This document shows positions 21,673 through 33,370 of a stretch of DNA of 64,000 bases, in pieces. The stretch spans positions 4,390,010 through 4,454,009 of the forward strand of contig CM031878.1 of the NCBI GenBank assembly GCA_018697195.1, in the 5' to 3' direction. The number at the start of each line of letters is the position of its first letter. Position 1 is the stretch's first letter. The notes below the pieces were generated by a model that saw nothing but the letters and a program-made list of their open reading frames with translations, made no database searches and was not told where the DNA came from. This DNA is from Certhia americana (lineage: Eukaryota > Chordata > Aves > Passeriformes > Certhiidae). The position numbers were made by a program, and so were the translations under genes.

Positions 21673-23914
21673 ATTTCCTGCTCCACCCCAGATGAAGAAC
21701 TTTCCCCAGCCTTAGCAACAGGGCCAGAGAAGGTGATGTGTCCATCATTCTCATTCCAATGGGTTAATACAAAGTGGGGGGGTTTGTAGCTTGAATTAAT
21801 ATTCAGAGCTGTGATTACAGCAGCAGATAACTGAAAACACCACAGATTCTTCCAACCCAATTTCAAAGATAGGACAGAAACATATGGAAGGCAGATTTCC
21901 TTAAATTCTGCAGTGAAAATACACAGACCCCAAAAATCTGAAGTCCACAAAATGTAGTGTTTTGCTGAAATGAAGAAAATTTCCACAAATTCCATGGCAG
22001 TTTTAACTGAAGAAAACTGTCTTTGCCATTGGCAGGCTTGCCCAACTTTATTTTGGAGATTTTTCCATCACTAATTTAAAGCTATTAAATGAACAAAGAT
22101 CAGCAGAATTAACAATAAAAGGCACTGGCAATTGCTGAAGCTGTAATTCAGTTTGGCACAGTTAGCTGAACAATAAGGATTGTACTTTTAGCAAGGAATC
22201 AATCACACACAACCTATCTGTGATTTAAACCATGCTTCTCCCTTTCTAAAATAGCTATTTAAATACAAATCAACGATTAAACTCATATTTCCTGACAATC
22301 AAAAGCACCTCCACGTCTTCATATTTGTCAACATTAGCACTGAAACCCATCAGAAATCATGAACAAAGTGCAGTTCAGTGACAGTGTGGAACTGAACTCC
22401 AGTGTTCCACTAACAGCTAACATCACTCAGACAATTTCTGCTGAGCATCCCATCTATTTTACACCTACAAGCTGATAGGCAGGAACAAGAAATCTCAGTG
22501 GTCAGTGCTGATGGTCATACATACCTTGTATGTTCACTGACAGAAATACTACAGGGTAGGGAGCAGGTGTGAATTACCCAGAAGCTGTCAGATTGGTGGT
22601 GCATGCTTGAAACAACTGTGAGGAGCCCTGAACAAAGCACAGCAGTTGTAGTGAGAAAACTATTAGCATATGCATGAATAAGTGGGTGTGAAAACGCTGG
22701 CTAACAACATGCAGTGTGTTCTGTATTCCAGCTGAGTAGGTGTAAAAAACATCCTCTTGACGAAGAAGTGTGAATTTCAGGGAGACAAGCCTGATGAAAG
22801 ATAAAGATTTGTGTTTGTTTCATTTGTTTAAATAAAAGGCCTTGTACTTCTAAGGTGTTATTCTGTCGTAATTGGGTGAGTTTTTGCCCCAGTTTAAGGC
22901 AAGTAAAGCAAGCACAAAATAACAGGACAGCAACTGTGTAGAACTGAAAATCACAATAGGTTTTGAACCATCTCTTTGAGGTCAAAAATGTAACTTTCTC
23001 ACTGGTAATACTCATCAGAACTTCAGTGCCTTCACCAGGCTACACAGAGGTCATGGCCCAGACTTCTGCATAGCTCTTTGTTGTATGTGCCTGTTAAGGC
23101 TACCACTAAAAATCGAAAGAGAAACTGAGCCATCCCTTTGCTGGAGATCATAACTGTCCACTAAAAAAAGGACGCTTAAAAATTCTGCTCCTGGGCACTT
23201 GAGGGCATTTCACATTTCAGCCGCTCACAATTTATATTTATTTGAAAAATTGTGTTGCTCGGCAGTCTTTTCTAATAGCAATATAATGGTATTGCAGCTG
23301 GAATTTAATGGTACACTATTACACTTCAGGGCAACCACAGCACGAGTGTATCAATTCTGGGATGAGTCAATGGTGAAAAAGGAATATTGAGGTCATATTT
23401 TTCCTCTTTCTGTACATCAGTGAGACAGAGGTATACGACTTTTGGCAGAAATGTAAAAGATTATTTTTCAGTGATCTAGTTTTATTCCAGACAAATTTCT
23501 ATATCTCTAACTTGAAGGTTTGCAGTTCTACCTTGTTCTGTTCTCTGACAGGAGCTGTCACAGGGATATCAGAAGAGCTACCAACAAAGCAAATGACATG
23601 ATCTTCTACCTCATTTGCCTTGGGTTTTGGTATAACTTTTCAGCATTCTTTGAAACTTATTTTCTGTCACAGATAGAGTGAACATGCGGTTGACACAACA
23701 CATTGTGGAAAGCAATAAGACTTTTGTTGGTTCAAAACCTCACTTTTCATCCCAAATTAAAAAAAAAAGGTCACCTCTTTTGCTATTAAACTTTTGGGTT
23801 TATAACTGTATAGACATGTCATTTTTAAATTGAGATCCAATCAGATGTCTTCCGTGTTTTGCTGTAGGAGTTCTTGCTTTAATACCTCATTTAGGGAGAA
23901 GGCATCAGATCATA
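21673..23914. other. Unique AT-rich DNA, no gene seen
   Basis: No gene, RNA or repeat family is recognised. The minus-strand frames at 21666-21995 (109 codons) and 22701-23015 (104 codons) have no domain or splice context and are treated as chance. Confidence 0.5.
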
Positions 23915-24005
23915 AAATTGGCCATGCTGGATCAGACCAGAGGTTCACTTAAGTCAATATTCTCTTTCCATTACTTCTGAAAGGTTGATAATTAAAGCAA
24001 ACCAG
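23915..24005 (+). mobile_element. Possible ancient CR1/L3-type remnant
   Basis: 'ggccatgctggatcagacca' at about 23921 followed by 'gaggttcacttaagtca' resembles an old amniote LINE/SINE tail that in turtles and crocodilians reads '...tggatcagacc...ggtccat...'. Only about 60 bases match by eye. The family label is tentative. Confidence 0.35.
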
Positions 24006-26190
24006 AATAACAAGCAGGTCTGTGTACATTTGATGGTGCACACTTATAGCCTTCAACAGTTTGTGCCTTGGAAATTTCTTGAGCTAATGTTTCTATTTGG
24101 CAGCCCTAGGTGGATTTTTCTTTAATTTCTTTATGTGACAATTTCTTGAACCCATGTAAACTATAAACTGTTAAAGAAACAGCAAAATTTTCTACCTTAT
24201 TACATCTATCTGAGAGTCTATTTATATAAATATTTTATTACATATAGCTGTAGATATAAATAAATACTATAAAATAGCAGCTACATAAGAAACAGAAAAG
24301 GATATATATTATTGCCATTGTTGCAATAATCTCCTTCACAGAAAATTAAAAGGAATAGCAAAATCTCAAGACAAATTCATGCCCAAAAAGAATCACAAAT
24401 CTCTGCAGGTTTGATAAACTTCATTACCTTGCACTGATCTGCATGTAGTTGTTTAGCTTGGGAAAGCAGTCATCACCATTAAGAGACACACATATTTTTG
24501 CAGTCTGAAGATTTAAGTCCTTATCTAAGTGGCTAAAGATCTTCAGCTACTGTCAAGAGCATTCTAATTAATTGTATTTTTAAAACTTATCAATGGTTAG
24601 CATAAATGAACAGTCTTGAAAAGAGATAAGGCATTTTAAACCTTTACTTTTTCAGAAGAATGCTAAAGTGAAAGTCTGATTTATTTCCTTTCACACTACT
24701 GCTAGTAGAATTTGCTCCCTAACAGCTGAGCTTCAAAGACAGGGGTATCTATGTACTAAGACAATAGAAAATTATTATATTCCCCCTATTTATCACAGTA
24801 GAAATAGCTGTAGGTCTGTACTGAACTGACAGCACATTGTCTTTGAAATGAGTACAGAAGTCAAAACTGTGTAAAGAACAACAGCTTTTTATATTATTTG
24901 GGACTGTTGAAGGGTTTAGGGCACTTGCAAACATTATCTGGGAAGTCAAGAGGGGAGAGGTCATGCAAAGGAAATGGGGGAAAGGGAGAATGAAAGGCAT
25001 AAGCGGGTTGAAAACTGAAGAGGAGGAGGAATCCTCCACTACACATCACCCACCCTCCTGCATCAGGACCTAGTCAACTTTTAACTCCACCTCAGGCGTT
25101 CCTCTTCAGAAGCACTGAAGCTTTCAACACTGCAACTGAGCGCAAGTTTTCTGAATAATAGTTTTAGCTCTAAAGGGCATTTTTGTGGTAATTTTCACTA
25201 TGAACATTGTTACAAGCACTAATAAGAAAAAAGGATTAGGCTTTTATTTAGACTGTTAAACATTAATTAAAGCCCTAGTTTCAAATACAAGAGATACCGT
25301 TCCCTTTTGCACCAACAACATTTTGAATGTAATATTATCAAGAGAGATGATTTCTATCTGTTGGGTATTAAATAAACCAAAGCAAAATGAAATATAATTA
25401 GATTTTATTAATACAAAATAAACTGAAATGTACATATAAAAATGGTGAAATTATTATGAATTTCAAATTTTGTTGCAATCATCCCCCTCCTCCATTTTTT
25501 CAAATGTCATCCCTAATTCTGTAATTGTGTCATGCCATCACAAAGACATCCATTTAATCAAAAGCCTTCTGCACCTGGGACACTGCTAGTCAATATGTAG
25601 TAAACAACCCATGTCTTCCAATCTAAAGTGGGGACACTGTGTTCCAGAGAGATCCATTGATCTCAAATGGCAGAGTTAGTCTTCTTTTGTGAAAAGAATC
25701 TTTCAAATAAAGCTACTTGAGTGTTTGAAGGTGTGAGCACTTTGATGTTTCAAAGCCTCAATTATTTAGGTACCACAGAGCTGAGCATTGTGTATCTGCC
25801 AAAGTCTCGTTTAAAAAGCTCAGATGGCTAAGATGTCATGTTCTTTTCAAAGTCTTCTGGTGCCTGAAATTAAGAGAAAAGCCCTTTCATTTCAGTGACT
25901 CCTAAGGCTCTCTCAGCATCCACTCTGTTGTGCTTCAGCATGACACCATTAAATGCTTGCTTGCAATTTGAGTACATTGTCAACAGACCAGATGGATTCT
26001 AACGAAGGAAGTGGTATTTATGCTGATAGACTACAGTAAAAGAAAAACAAACAACCCTCCCTCCTCCATCTTATGGTGTATCTTATTAAGGGATAAGATT
26101 CAAGTGCCTGGCTGAAAAGCTGTTTTACTCATATCATCTTCTTTAATACTTAATTCGGTTTTGTCACCAAGATTGTGTAAAAGGATTTAC
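24006..26190. other. Unique AT-rich DNA, no gene seen
   Basis: No interspersed repeat or gene is recognised over this stretch of about 2.2 kb. Confidence 0.5.
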
Positions 26191-26220
26191 CTCTCCTCAA
26201 TTTACTACAGTTGAGGAGAG
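26191..26220. repeat. Perfect 10-bp inverted repeat, 10-nt loop
   Basis: Left arm CTCTCCTCAA (26191-26200), loop 26201-26210, right arm TTGAGGAGAG (26211-26220). There is no T-run after it and no gene before it, so it is not a bacterial-type terminator. It may be chance. Confidence 0.9.
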
Positions 26221-26993
26221 AATTATTCTGTGAGTGATTCATCATACTGCTTTCGCTTACTATTAACCTGTTATTATTCCTACATATACTCTTGCACTGA
26301 ACTGAATTATGGTAATTCAGCTAGACCTGACCCACGGATCAAAATGTGGTATCCAGACAGCAATGAGACCATCCTTTAAGTTAAGTAAATGAATAAAAGC
26401 AGCTGGATGAGAGAGGTAAGGAACAATTAACAGGTGGAATTGTGAGTGCAAAGACACAGATTGAACCCAACTTTTTAGGTTAATATTGTAATGAGATATT
26501 TAGGCTAGAATGCTATGGGTAAATTATTTTCTGCTACTTTTAGCTGCTGGAAAGCTACAGTGACATCCAGGGTGATTGAGATCCAAGCAGAGTAAATTGT
26601 CACTTCAGGAAATATATTTTTCTATTTGGTCATATAAATGTACTATGGTACTAAACAAATTGTCTCAACTAAGAGCCCAAAATTCAATGGAATTAACATT
26701 TGCCTTTGTTTCTGTACATGAAGTAAGATGTGTTTTCCCTGATTAAAAAGAGGAAATAACATGAAGAAAGAAGTAAAAGACAGATAGATGTGTTGAAGGT
26801 ATAAGTGGCGAAAGAGGTAAGAGACACAAGCACTTTACAGATCAGTGTAATTCTTTAGGGTAAAGTCCAACTCTTTTGGGCAGAAAATGGCAGCAGATCT
26901 GGAAAGATAGATTATTCAGTCACTCCCTGTCACAGGATTTTAGTTATTTTTCTTTGAAACACCTTGTGAACAGCCACTGGATGGACCATCAAA
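26221..26993. other. Unique AT-rich DNA, no gene seen
   Basis: No gene or repeat family is recognised before the start of the GC-rich LTR. Confidence 0.5.
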
Positions 26994-28112
26994 TTATTGA
27001 GTTTGCATGGCAACATGACAAGGTTTTGGTAGTTCAAGGGCCATAGGAAGGGCATCTCTAAGGAGCTGCCAGAAACTTCCCTCGTGTCCAGTGGAGTCGA
27101 TGCCAGCTCGCTCCACAGAGGGACCCACCAAACCCACCAGTGAGAGTGGTAGCATCTCCAGAATAATGTTTGTAAGAAAGGTGAAAAAACCCTTTGCAAT
27201 GGCAACTACAGCCAGAGTGTGGGGTGAGAACATGTGTGAGGATCAGCCCTGCAGACAGCCATGGCAGAGCAGAAGGAGGGGCAGGAGCTGCTCCAGGCTC
27301 TGGAGCTCAGATTCCCCTGCAGCCCCTGGAGCAGCCCATGGGGAGGCAGCTGTGCCCCTGCAGCACAGGGAGGGCACGGGGGAGCAGAGATCCACCTGCA
27401 GCCCCTGGAGCAGCCCAGGATGGAGCAGGGCAATGCCCAAAGGAGGCTCTGACCCCATGGAAAACCTCTGCTGGGGCAGGATCCTGGCAGAACCTGTGGC
27501 CTTTGGAGAAAGGAGCAGGTTTGCTGGCAGGACTTGTGACCCCATGGCAAGGACTTACACTGGAGCAGCCTGATCCTGAAGGATTGACCATGAAGAAGAG
27601 ACCTGTCTGGAGCAGTGATGAAGAACTGCAGGCTGCATCAAGGACCCACACTGGAGCAGCTCATGCAGGACTGTCTCCCATGGGAGGGAGCCCACACTGG
27701 AGCAGGAGGCAGGCGTGAGGATTCCAAGCACTGCTGAGGAAGCAAGCAGCTGCAGAGTGTGTGATGGACTGACCACAGTCTCCATTCCTTGTCCCCCTGT
27801 GCCAGTGGAAGGGAGGCAATAGGGACTGAGGAGTGAAGTTTAGCCCAGGAAGAAGAGAGGGGTGGGGGGAAGGTGTTTACAGCATTTAAGGTTTTTTTCT
27901 CATAGACCTACCCTGATTTATTTGGCAATGAATTAAATTAATTTTACCTAAATAGAGTCTGTTTTGTTTGTGTAACTGGTGATCTACTCCTGTCCTTATG
28001 ACATAAGACTTTTGTTATATTTTCTTCCCCTTGTCCAGCAAAAAAGAGAAGTGACAGAGTGGCTTTGCTGGGCACTGGGTGTCCAGACAGGGTCAACATG
28101 GTTGAGGCTAGC
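26994..28112 (+). mobile_element. Nearly full-length avian ERV solo LTR
   Basis: From 'gagtttgcatggcaac' and 'aaggttttggtag' to 'gtgtccagacagggtcaac', the sequence follows a well-known avian LTR family of about 1.1 kb in sense orientation. The middle (about 27250-27720) is GC-rich and has degenerate repeats centred on CTGGAGCAG with CTGCAGCCC, two of them nearly identical 83 bases apart (27318 and 27401). Near 27925 the family's AATAAATTAAATT-type poly-A region is present but changed to AATGAATT. Then 'gtctgttttg' and 'cctgtccttatgaca' mark the 3' part. There is no internal retroviral sequence on either side, hence solo. The family was recognised by memory. Both ends are diverged and no target-site duplication was found. 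Confidence 0.9.
27310..27425 (+). repeat. Internal minisatellite-like repeats of the LTR
   Basis: The block CCTGCAGCCCCTGGAGCAG occurs at 27318-27336 and again at 27401-27419, with more diverged CTGGAGCAG or CACTGGAGCAGC units downstream at about 27560, 27610, 27650 and 27700. This internal periodicity is a feature of the LTR family. It creates long open frames in several registers that should not be read as genes. Confidence 0.8.
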
Positions 28113-28370
28113 AATCTGACCTCTCCTAATGTCATACCAGCACTCTATTTTCACACACAGGGCCCTTCACTTTTGTGCTCAGTGAGTACTTGTTTTGTGG
28201 GTGGAGAACTGAGGCTTAAAGCATGAACCCGCAGTGTCGTGCCTTGGCAGCTGAGCACAGATGTATGGAAAGACAGAGGTTTGTATTCATAGAAACAAAA
28301 CTACTATCTGTTGACATTTTTAAGAGTACTTATCTCCTATTCTCCCACGTAAATGTAAATTAATTTTGCC
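28113..28370. other. Short unique segment between LTR and G/T tract
   Basis: No feature is recognised. It separates the GC-rich LTR from the strongly strand-asymmetric tract. Confidence 0.5.
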
Positions 28371-28742
28371 TTTTTGTGTTTTTTTGTTTGTTTGTTTGTT
28401 TGTTTTGTTGGGTTTTTTGTTTGTTTTTTTGTTGTTGGTTTTTTTTGGGGTTTTTTTTGGTTTGGTTTTTATGGGGTTTTTTGTGAGTTTTTTTGTGGGT
28501 TATTTTTATTGTTGGTTTTGTTTGTTTTGTGTTTTGGGTGGCAGTGTTTTTAAATTATTGTTATTTTTGGGGGGGGGGGTTTGGGTTTTGGGGGGGGGTT
28601 GTGGGTTTGTTTTTGTGGGTTTTGTTGGGTTTTTTTGTTTTGGTTTTAGTTTTTGTTTTGTTTTATTTTGTTTGTTTATTTATTTTTTATTTTGTGTTTT
28701 GTTTGATTGTTTTTGTTTGCTTGATTGTTTGAGGTTTTTTTC
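28371..28742. repeat. G/T-only strand-asymmetric tract, about 370 bp
   Basis: From 28371 to 28740 the plus strand is almost entirely T and G, with only two C's and scattered A's. It begins with TTTG units and then becomes irregular, with G-runs of up to 11. The frames at 28366-28746 and 28493-28732 code only Phe, Val, Gly, Leu, Cys and Trp and are a consequence of this composition. It is not a simple short-period repeat. It resembles several shorter C/A or G/T tracts elsewhere in the window. Confidence 0.95.
28569..28629 (+). other. G-quadruplex motif
   Basis: G-runs of 11 (28569-28579), 3 (28583-28585), 9 (28590-28598), 3 (28603-28605), 3 (28617-28619) and 3 (28627-28629) are separated mostly by short T/G loops. 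The first four fit the canonical rule of four runs of at least three G with loops of one to seven bases. Folding is predicted, not shown. Confidence 0.85.
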
Positions 28743-30404
28743 CTAAACTTCTCCCAAGAGAAGAACAATATCTACAGATGCAGAATCTAGACCACAAGAT
28801 ATGAAGTCATTAGTTCTCATTTTCCTGCACTAAAAATCATTTGGATTCAGGCATGGACAGCTAGCATGTGGGTGCACAATTTCTGGATATAAATTTTTCA
28901 GTGGAAGAGACTCAAGTCAACTGTGAGTTGCAGAATTCACTAGGGGAACCATAGAAGTTAGAACCCTCACATAAGGGACTGTGAACTTCCCTGCAACTTT
29001 AAAATAAACTGCTTTTATTTCACCATTTGTCCACCATCTTCAGCTAAAAGACATACAAACTTCTCTCCATGCTGACTATTATATTCTGAGATTTATTTTG
29101 GGTAGCTGAAAAATCTTCTGTTATTTTTGTTAACCTTTTTCTTGTTTTTTAAATAACATATATCTAATAAATAACCATATCTTTTTCTTGTTTTGCCTCA
29201 CAATCTTGACCATTGTTCCTTCTTTATTTGAAGGCCAAGAGCTGACTAAATTTTCTGTTCAATCAGCCCCATAACAGTACTTAACCCCATGACTTTGAGA
29301 GAATTTGACATCTTTCACAAAGCTGCGTTCTAGGTTACCAGGCAAGCAGAAAGTAACATAACCATTTAGACAATTAGTCAATTCGTATGAGTTTCTCAGT
29401 TCAACTAGCTGTAGGAAATCCACTTCTTCTTGAAAACACAAGCTGGGACGTTACATTAACTCATTTTCTTCCTGATACATAAGGGAGGGGGAGACACCAC
29501 GACTGACTTCCCCGAAATTGCAAGGAGTTTACAGTGGATGACAATTAGAAAGATAGATGGACACTGCAAGTTGTTCCACACCTTTATGTTGAGCAACCTC
29601 ATTAATTATTGCTGGTTTTTATTGCACAGACAGGTAGGTAGTCACACCACTATGAAGCAAGTTTCTTTCTAAACTGGGTGCATCAAATGTCTCATTTCAG
29701 TGTACCTCTCTTAAAAAAATATTGAACTGAGAATGCAGATACATCTATTGTCCCCTAGAAGAAGAGAAAAAATCCATACTTTTGTTAGTGAGATAAAGCA
29801 GGAGGTCAACTTAATTTTTAATTATTTTTTTAGTTGAATTTTAAAATATAAGGTGGGGACAGAGAGAGAAATGAGCAGGAAGATTAAAAAAAAAAGGGAA
29901 AACATAGGAAATAACAGTAATTATAAAATCCAAAGCTAATTAATAAGCTAATTTTTTTTTTTCATTTATTAAAACATAATCAGGTCTTTGATGTACTGTG
30001 AAGTCTGGTATCCCATCAATTATGTTCCCAAAAGATTTCTGGAACATTTTTTAAGTGAGAAGTAAGTAAATTATGGGTTTGTCTCTTAAAGTGTGTTTTA
30101 TTATGTCATTACTTCAAATAATGTCAGTAACTTGGTACCAGTTTGAATGGTTATGGAACATTTGTAATTCAAGGGGGTGTGATTATCAGTGTATATTCTG
30201 GTATAAAAAAGACTTTAGCCAGATTACTTTTTATCGGCTCATGAATTTAGATGCAGTTCCTTTAGCTCCATAACACAGCTGTCTGAGGGTAGATATATGC
30301 AGCCTTTCAGACTGGCTGCCATAGGAAACTTGTAGTGTGAGCCTTGATAGTTTGCTTTGGAAGGAACTCTACTGGTTCATGGGCAAAGATATCTTAAAGG
30401 AAAG
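28743..30404. other. Unique AT-rich DNA, no gene seen
   Basis: No gene or interspersed repeat is recognised. Short T- and A-runs occur at about 29823-29830, 29886-29895 and 29953-29962. Confidence 0.5.
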
Positions 30405-30511
30405 TTAAAACAAAAAACAAAAAACAAAAAACAAAAAAAACAAAAAAAAACAAAACAAAACAAAAAAAAACAAAATCCAAAAAAACCCAAAAAACCAAAA
30501 CCCCAAAAAAG
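30405..30511. repeat. (CAAAAAA)n A/C-only tract
   Basis: The plus strand is nearly only A and C over about 105 bases, mainly CAAAAAA and CAAAA units, turning into CCAAAAAACCC and CCCC-bearing units at the right. The open frame through it is Lys/Gln/Asn/Pro low complexity and not a gene. Confidence 0.92.
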
Positions 30512-32031
30512 TAGAACCAAGAGTCAGCCAACAATTTCATAAGCAGAGATCTGGTTTCGAGACAGACAAAATCCCTTGGACAAAATTGTGCTGGTCAATC
30601 ACCTGAAGCCATTCGGTAGATTTAAAGCAGATTTTAGCTTCTTACCCAAACAAACAAAGCCTGTACTCTGTCTGACATGAAACCATTAATTAAAATCCCA
30701 AATTCATTCTTTACACTTAATGTGTTTGCATTTAGATTCTAAAGCCATTTGCAAAGTGGGGAGGGGGGCAGAAGCAAAGGTTGGCAAAATTCATAGTGCC
30801 AGCAGTTTTCCATCCATTGAAGATTAAATGCAGCACATTCTGTATACACCTATGTGACTATCACACACAGCACAATAACTCAGCAGCTTCAAATGATTTA
30901 ATTGGCAAGCTGCATGACTCTGAAAAAAGCCAGAGGAATTATGCAGAAATTACTCATGTGAACTTGGTCAAATGGTTTTTTAAAGATGACAAAAAAAAGC
31001 CTTCTTATGAAGGAAGACACAAGTCATGCTTCTGGTTAATGTAGATTAGAGTTTGTAATATAATGCATACATTTCTGTCAGGACAGAGTTGAATGCAGGC
31101 ACAACTTACTGACTGATCTATTGGAGCTGAACTTTGTCAGCTGAATGTTGTGAGCAAAAGACTCCCTTATTAGACACAGATGAAGATTTAAAAAAAAAAG
31201 GACGAAGAACAAGAAAAAAAAAAAAAAAAAAAAAAAGACTAGTATTTATTTCAGGAGTGTAAATAAGTTTTGAAAATATCAGAGTACTGTACTATGAAGT
31301 GAGAGAAAGTTTTTTGGTTCCTTGCAGCTCCTGAGCAGCCTCTGCTGCTGTAGGATATTGGCCACATTCACAGGAGATTTTGAAAGGTCATTTACTCAGT
31401 ATTTTGGGAACTAGCTTGGACATAACTTCATGTCAGTGAGGACTACAAAGCTGAGAGTGTTTTTAAAGGAGGAAAGAAAGGGAACCCAAAGTTATTCCTT
31501 TCTCTCCTGACATAGGTGGAAGAAGTTGTAAAAGAGCTCCTCAGTTTGTGTTCTCACAGGAAGGTAGAAGTGGTTTAATGTGCTGTAATGCAGAAAGAGA
31601 GGGTGGAATGATCTGTAGTTAATGCTGAGTGTAAAGTTTTTAACCAGATAATTATGGTCACCAGTTTTTGATAAGTGCAATAATGCACGTTGAGAAGAGC
31701 TGACTCTTTGTGGCAACACTTGTGAACTGGTGTCTTGATGTCTATTGGGAGGTCTCAATGTACATCTCAGAAAATTTTATCATTCATTCTCCTGCTGTTA
31801 AGTGTTATTAAACTTGCTTCAAAAACAAGTTGTGTGTCATCTATTTTGTCTCAGGTGAGTATGAAATTGTGCTGATGCTAAATGCTAGGAATAATTTAAC
31901 TACATCTTGAAAGGATCCACAGCATTGATTGATGCCCAGTCCAAATATTGCACTGATGCTGCATAAGATAACTATAACCTGAATAATAACAATAATAATT
32001 AAAAAAAAAAAAACCTGTTGGAGGGATTTAT
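30512..32031. other. Unique AT-rich DNA, no gene seen
   Basis: The stretch includes a long A-run at about 31213-31236 and a short AAT/A-run patch at about 31981-32013. The minus-strand frame 31492-31758 and plus-strand frame 30781-31044 (under 90 codons) show no domain. Confidence 0.5.
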
Positions 32032-32226
32032 TATTGTGGTTTGGGGTTTGTTTTAATTTGGTTCATGATTTGTGTTTCTTTATCTGTTGTTTTTTTGGTG
32101 TTTCTTTGGGAGGGATTTTTTTTTGTTGCTGTTTTTTCGGGTTTGGTTGGCTGGTTGGTTGGTTTGGTGTTGTTGTTTGCTTTTTGATTTTTTTTTTTTT
32201 TCCTTTTGGTTATGTTTTCTTTTTTA
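32032..32226. repeat. G/T-rich strand-asymmetric tract
   Basis: T and G dominate, with TTGG units (32145-32165), TTTTTGGTG and a T-run at about 32188-32201. It is less pure than the 28.4-kb tract but of the same kind. Frames through it encode Phe/Gly/Val/Leu/Cys runs. Confidence 0.85.
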
Positions 32227-32986
32227 AATTAGTGTGGAAAAGCTACTACAGTTGTATAGAAGAAGAAAGTCACTAAGCAGGAACCCAAGGGGAAAGATGA
32301 GCTTGAAGGCAGCCTTGTCTACAGTGCAGCAAATGCAGAAGTACTTTTCTCCTTTTCTTTGTCCTCTAAGGCCCATCCTGTAGCAGCAGTAAAAGAAATA
32401 ATGCAAACCATGGTATAGTTTATGTGATGTTGGTACAGCATTTTGCGAATGTTAAGTGCCATACAGGTGCCATTATTAATATTATCAGGCAAGTTTCTCC
32501 TTGCACATTAAAGAGAAAAAATGCTTCAATATAGTTTCAGTGTCCTGACTCTCTGGGAATTTTTAATTAATACACTAAGACTGAAGTTTAATGTAAAGTA
32601 TTGGGACGTTTATGGACTGTATCCACTTTTGATGTGGCCTACCCACATTTTCAGACCAGTTTATTACCCCTTACGTTAGCATTTGCATTTATGCATATTG
32701 AGTCTGGTGTGTCTTAACTTTTCCTTTTTCCCTTTTATTTTTTTAAGTATTTCCACATACTGAATGCATGAATACAGGCTGAAATGTAAGCATAGGCTGA
32801 CATCCCATTGTTACCAATAAGATTTAGGCATTTTCCTAAAGTTTAGCAGGTTGCTGAAGAAGAGTAGTCTACAAAAATATAGCATCCTGGCTACTTAATA
32901 AAGCTAAGCAAAACAGTGTCAGGGTAGAATTCTACATCCATTAATTCTATTCACTTGCAAGTGACAGAAAAAATAATATAAAATCA
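32227..32986. other. Unique AT-rich DNA, no gene seen
   Basis: No gene or repeat family is recognised. Confidence 0.5.
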
Positions 32987-33066
32987 AATTTTTTTGTTTG
33001 TTTGTGGGGTTTTCTTAGGTTTGTGGGGGCTTTTTTGTTGTTTGTTTTGTTTTGTTTTGTTTTTTC
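32987..33066. repeat. G/T-rich tract with (TTTTG)n
   Basis: TTTG units, a GGGGTTTT segment, a GGGGG run and four TTTTG units follow one another in about 80 bases with very few A or C. Confidence 0.85.
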
Positions 33067-33208
33067 CTGAAAAGGTAACTTGATGCCATCTCTAGAGTAA
33101 TGTACAATCAGTGAAGTTAAGAGGTACCTTGATGTTATATTAGAACATGAGAAATTCACATTTAATTTCCCGTGTAAGTACTAGCTTAAATGCTGATTGC
33201 TTTCCAGG

Positions 33209-33300
33209 TGATTTTGTTTGGGTTTTGGTTGTTTTGTTCGGTTTTTTTGTATTGATAGGGTTTTACTATTTTTTTTTTTTGTTTGTTTGTTTGTTAGATT
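33209..33300. repeat. G/T-rich tract with (TTTG)n
   Basis: A mixed T/G segment with a T-run at about 33270-33281 is followed by four TTTG units. It lies 140 bases from the previous G/T tract. Confidence 0.8.
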
Positions 33301-33324
33301 GTTTCTCAAGTGATGCATTGACTG

Positions 33325-33370
33325 AAACACATGGAAGTCAAGTGACTTGCCCAGGTTTGCCTCCCAGTGA
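33325..33370. mobile_element. Possible MIR-type SINE core remnant
   Basis: 'gaagtcaagtgacttgccca' resembles the conserved core of MIR/CORE-SINE elements ('...ttaagtgacttgcccaagg...'). Only about 25 bases match, so chance is possible. Confidence 0.25.

Noticed and set aside
21666..21995. Minus-strand open frame of 109 codons
   Set aside because: No domain or splice structure; overlaps the edge of a probable CR1 remnant.
26191..26220. Rho-independent terminator-like hairpin
   Set aside because: This is a vertebrate nuclear sequence; there is no bacterial gene upstream and no T-run after the stem.
27091..27718. Several overlapping frames of 100-174 codons on both strands
   Set aside because: They lie in the GC-rich middle of an ERV LTR with internal repeats, in many registers at once, which is expected of GC-rich noncoding DNA.
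28371..28742. Telomere-like TTTTGGGG words
   Set aside because: Vertebrate telomere repeat is TTAGGG; no array of it is present, and the words here are irregular parts of a G/T tract.
28366..28746. Plus-strand hydrophobic frame of 126 codons resembling a membrane protein
   Set aside because: The sequence is a G/T-only tract; Phe, Val, Gly, Leu, Trp and Cys codons and the lack of stops follow from composition.
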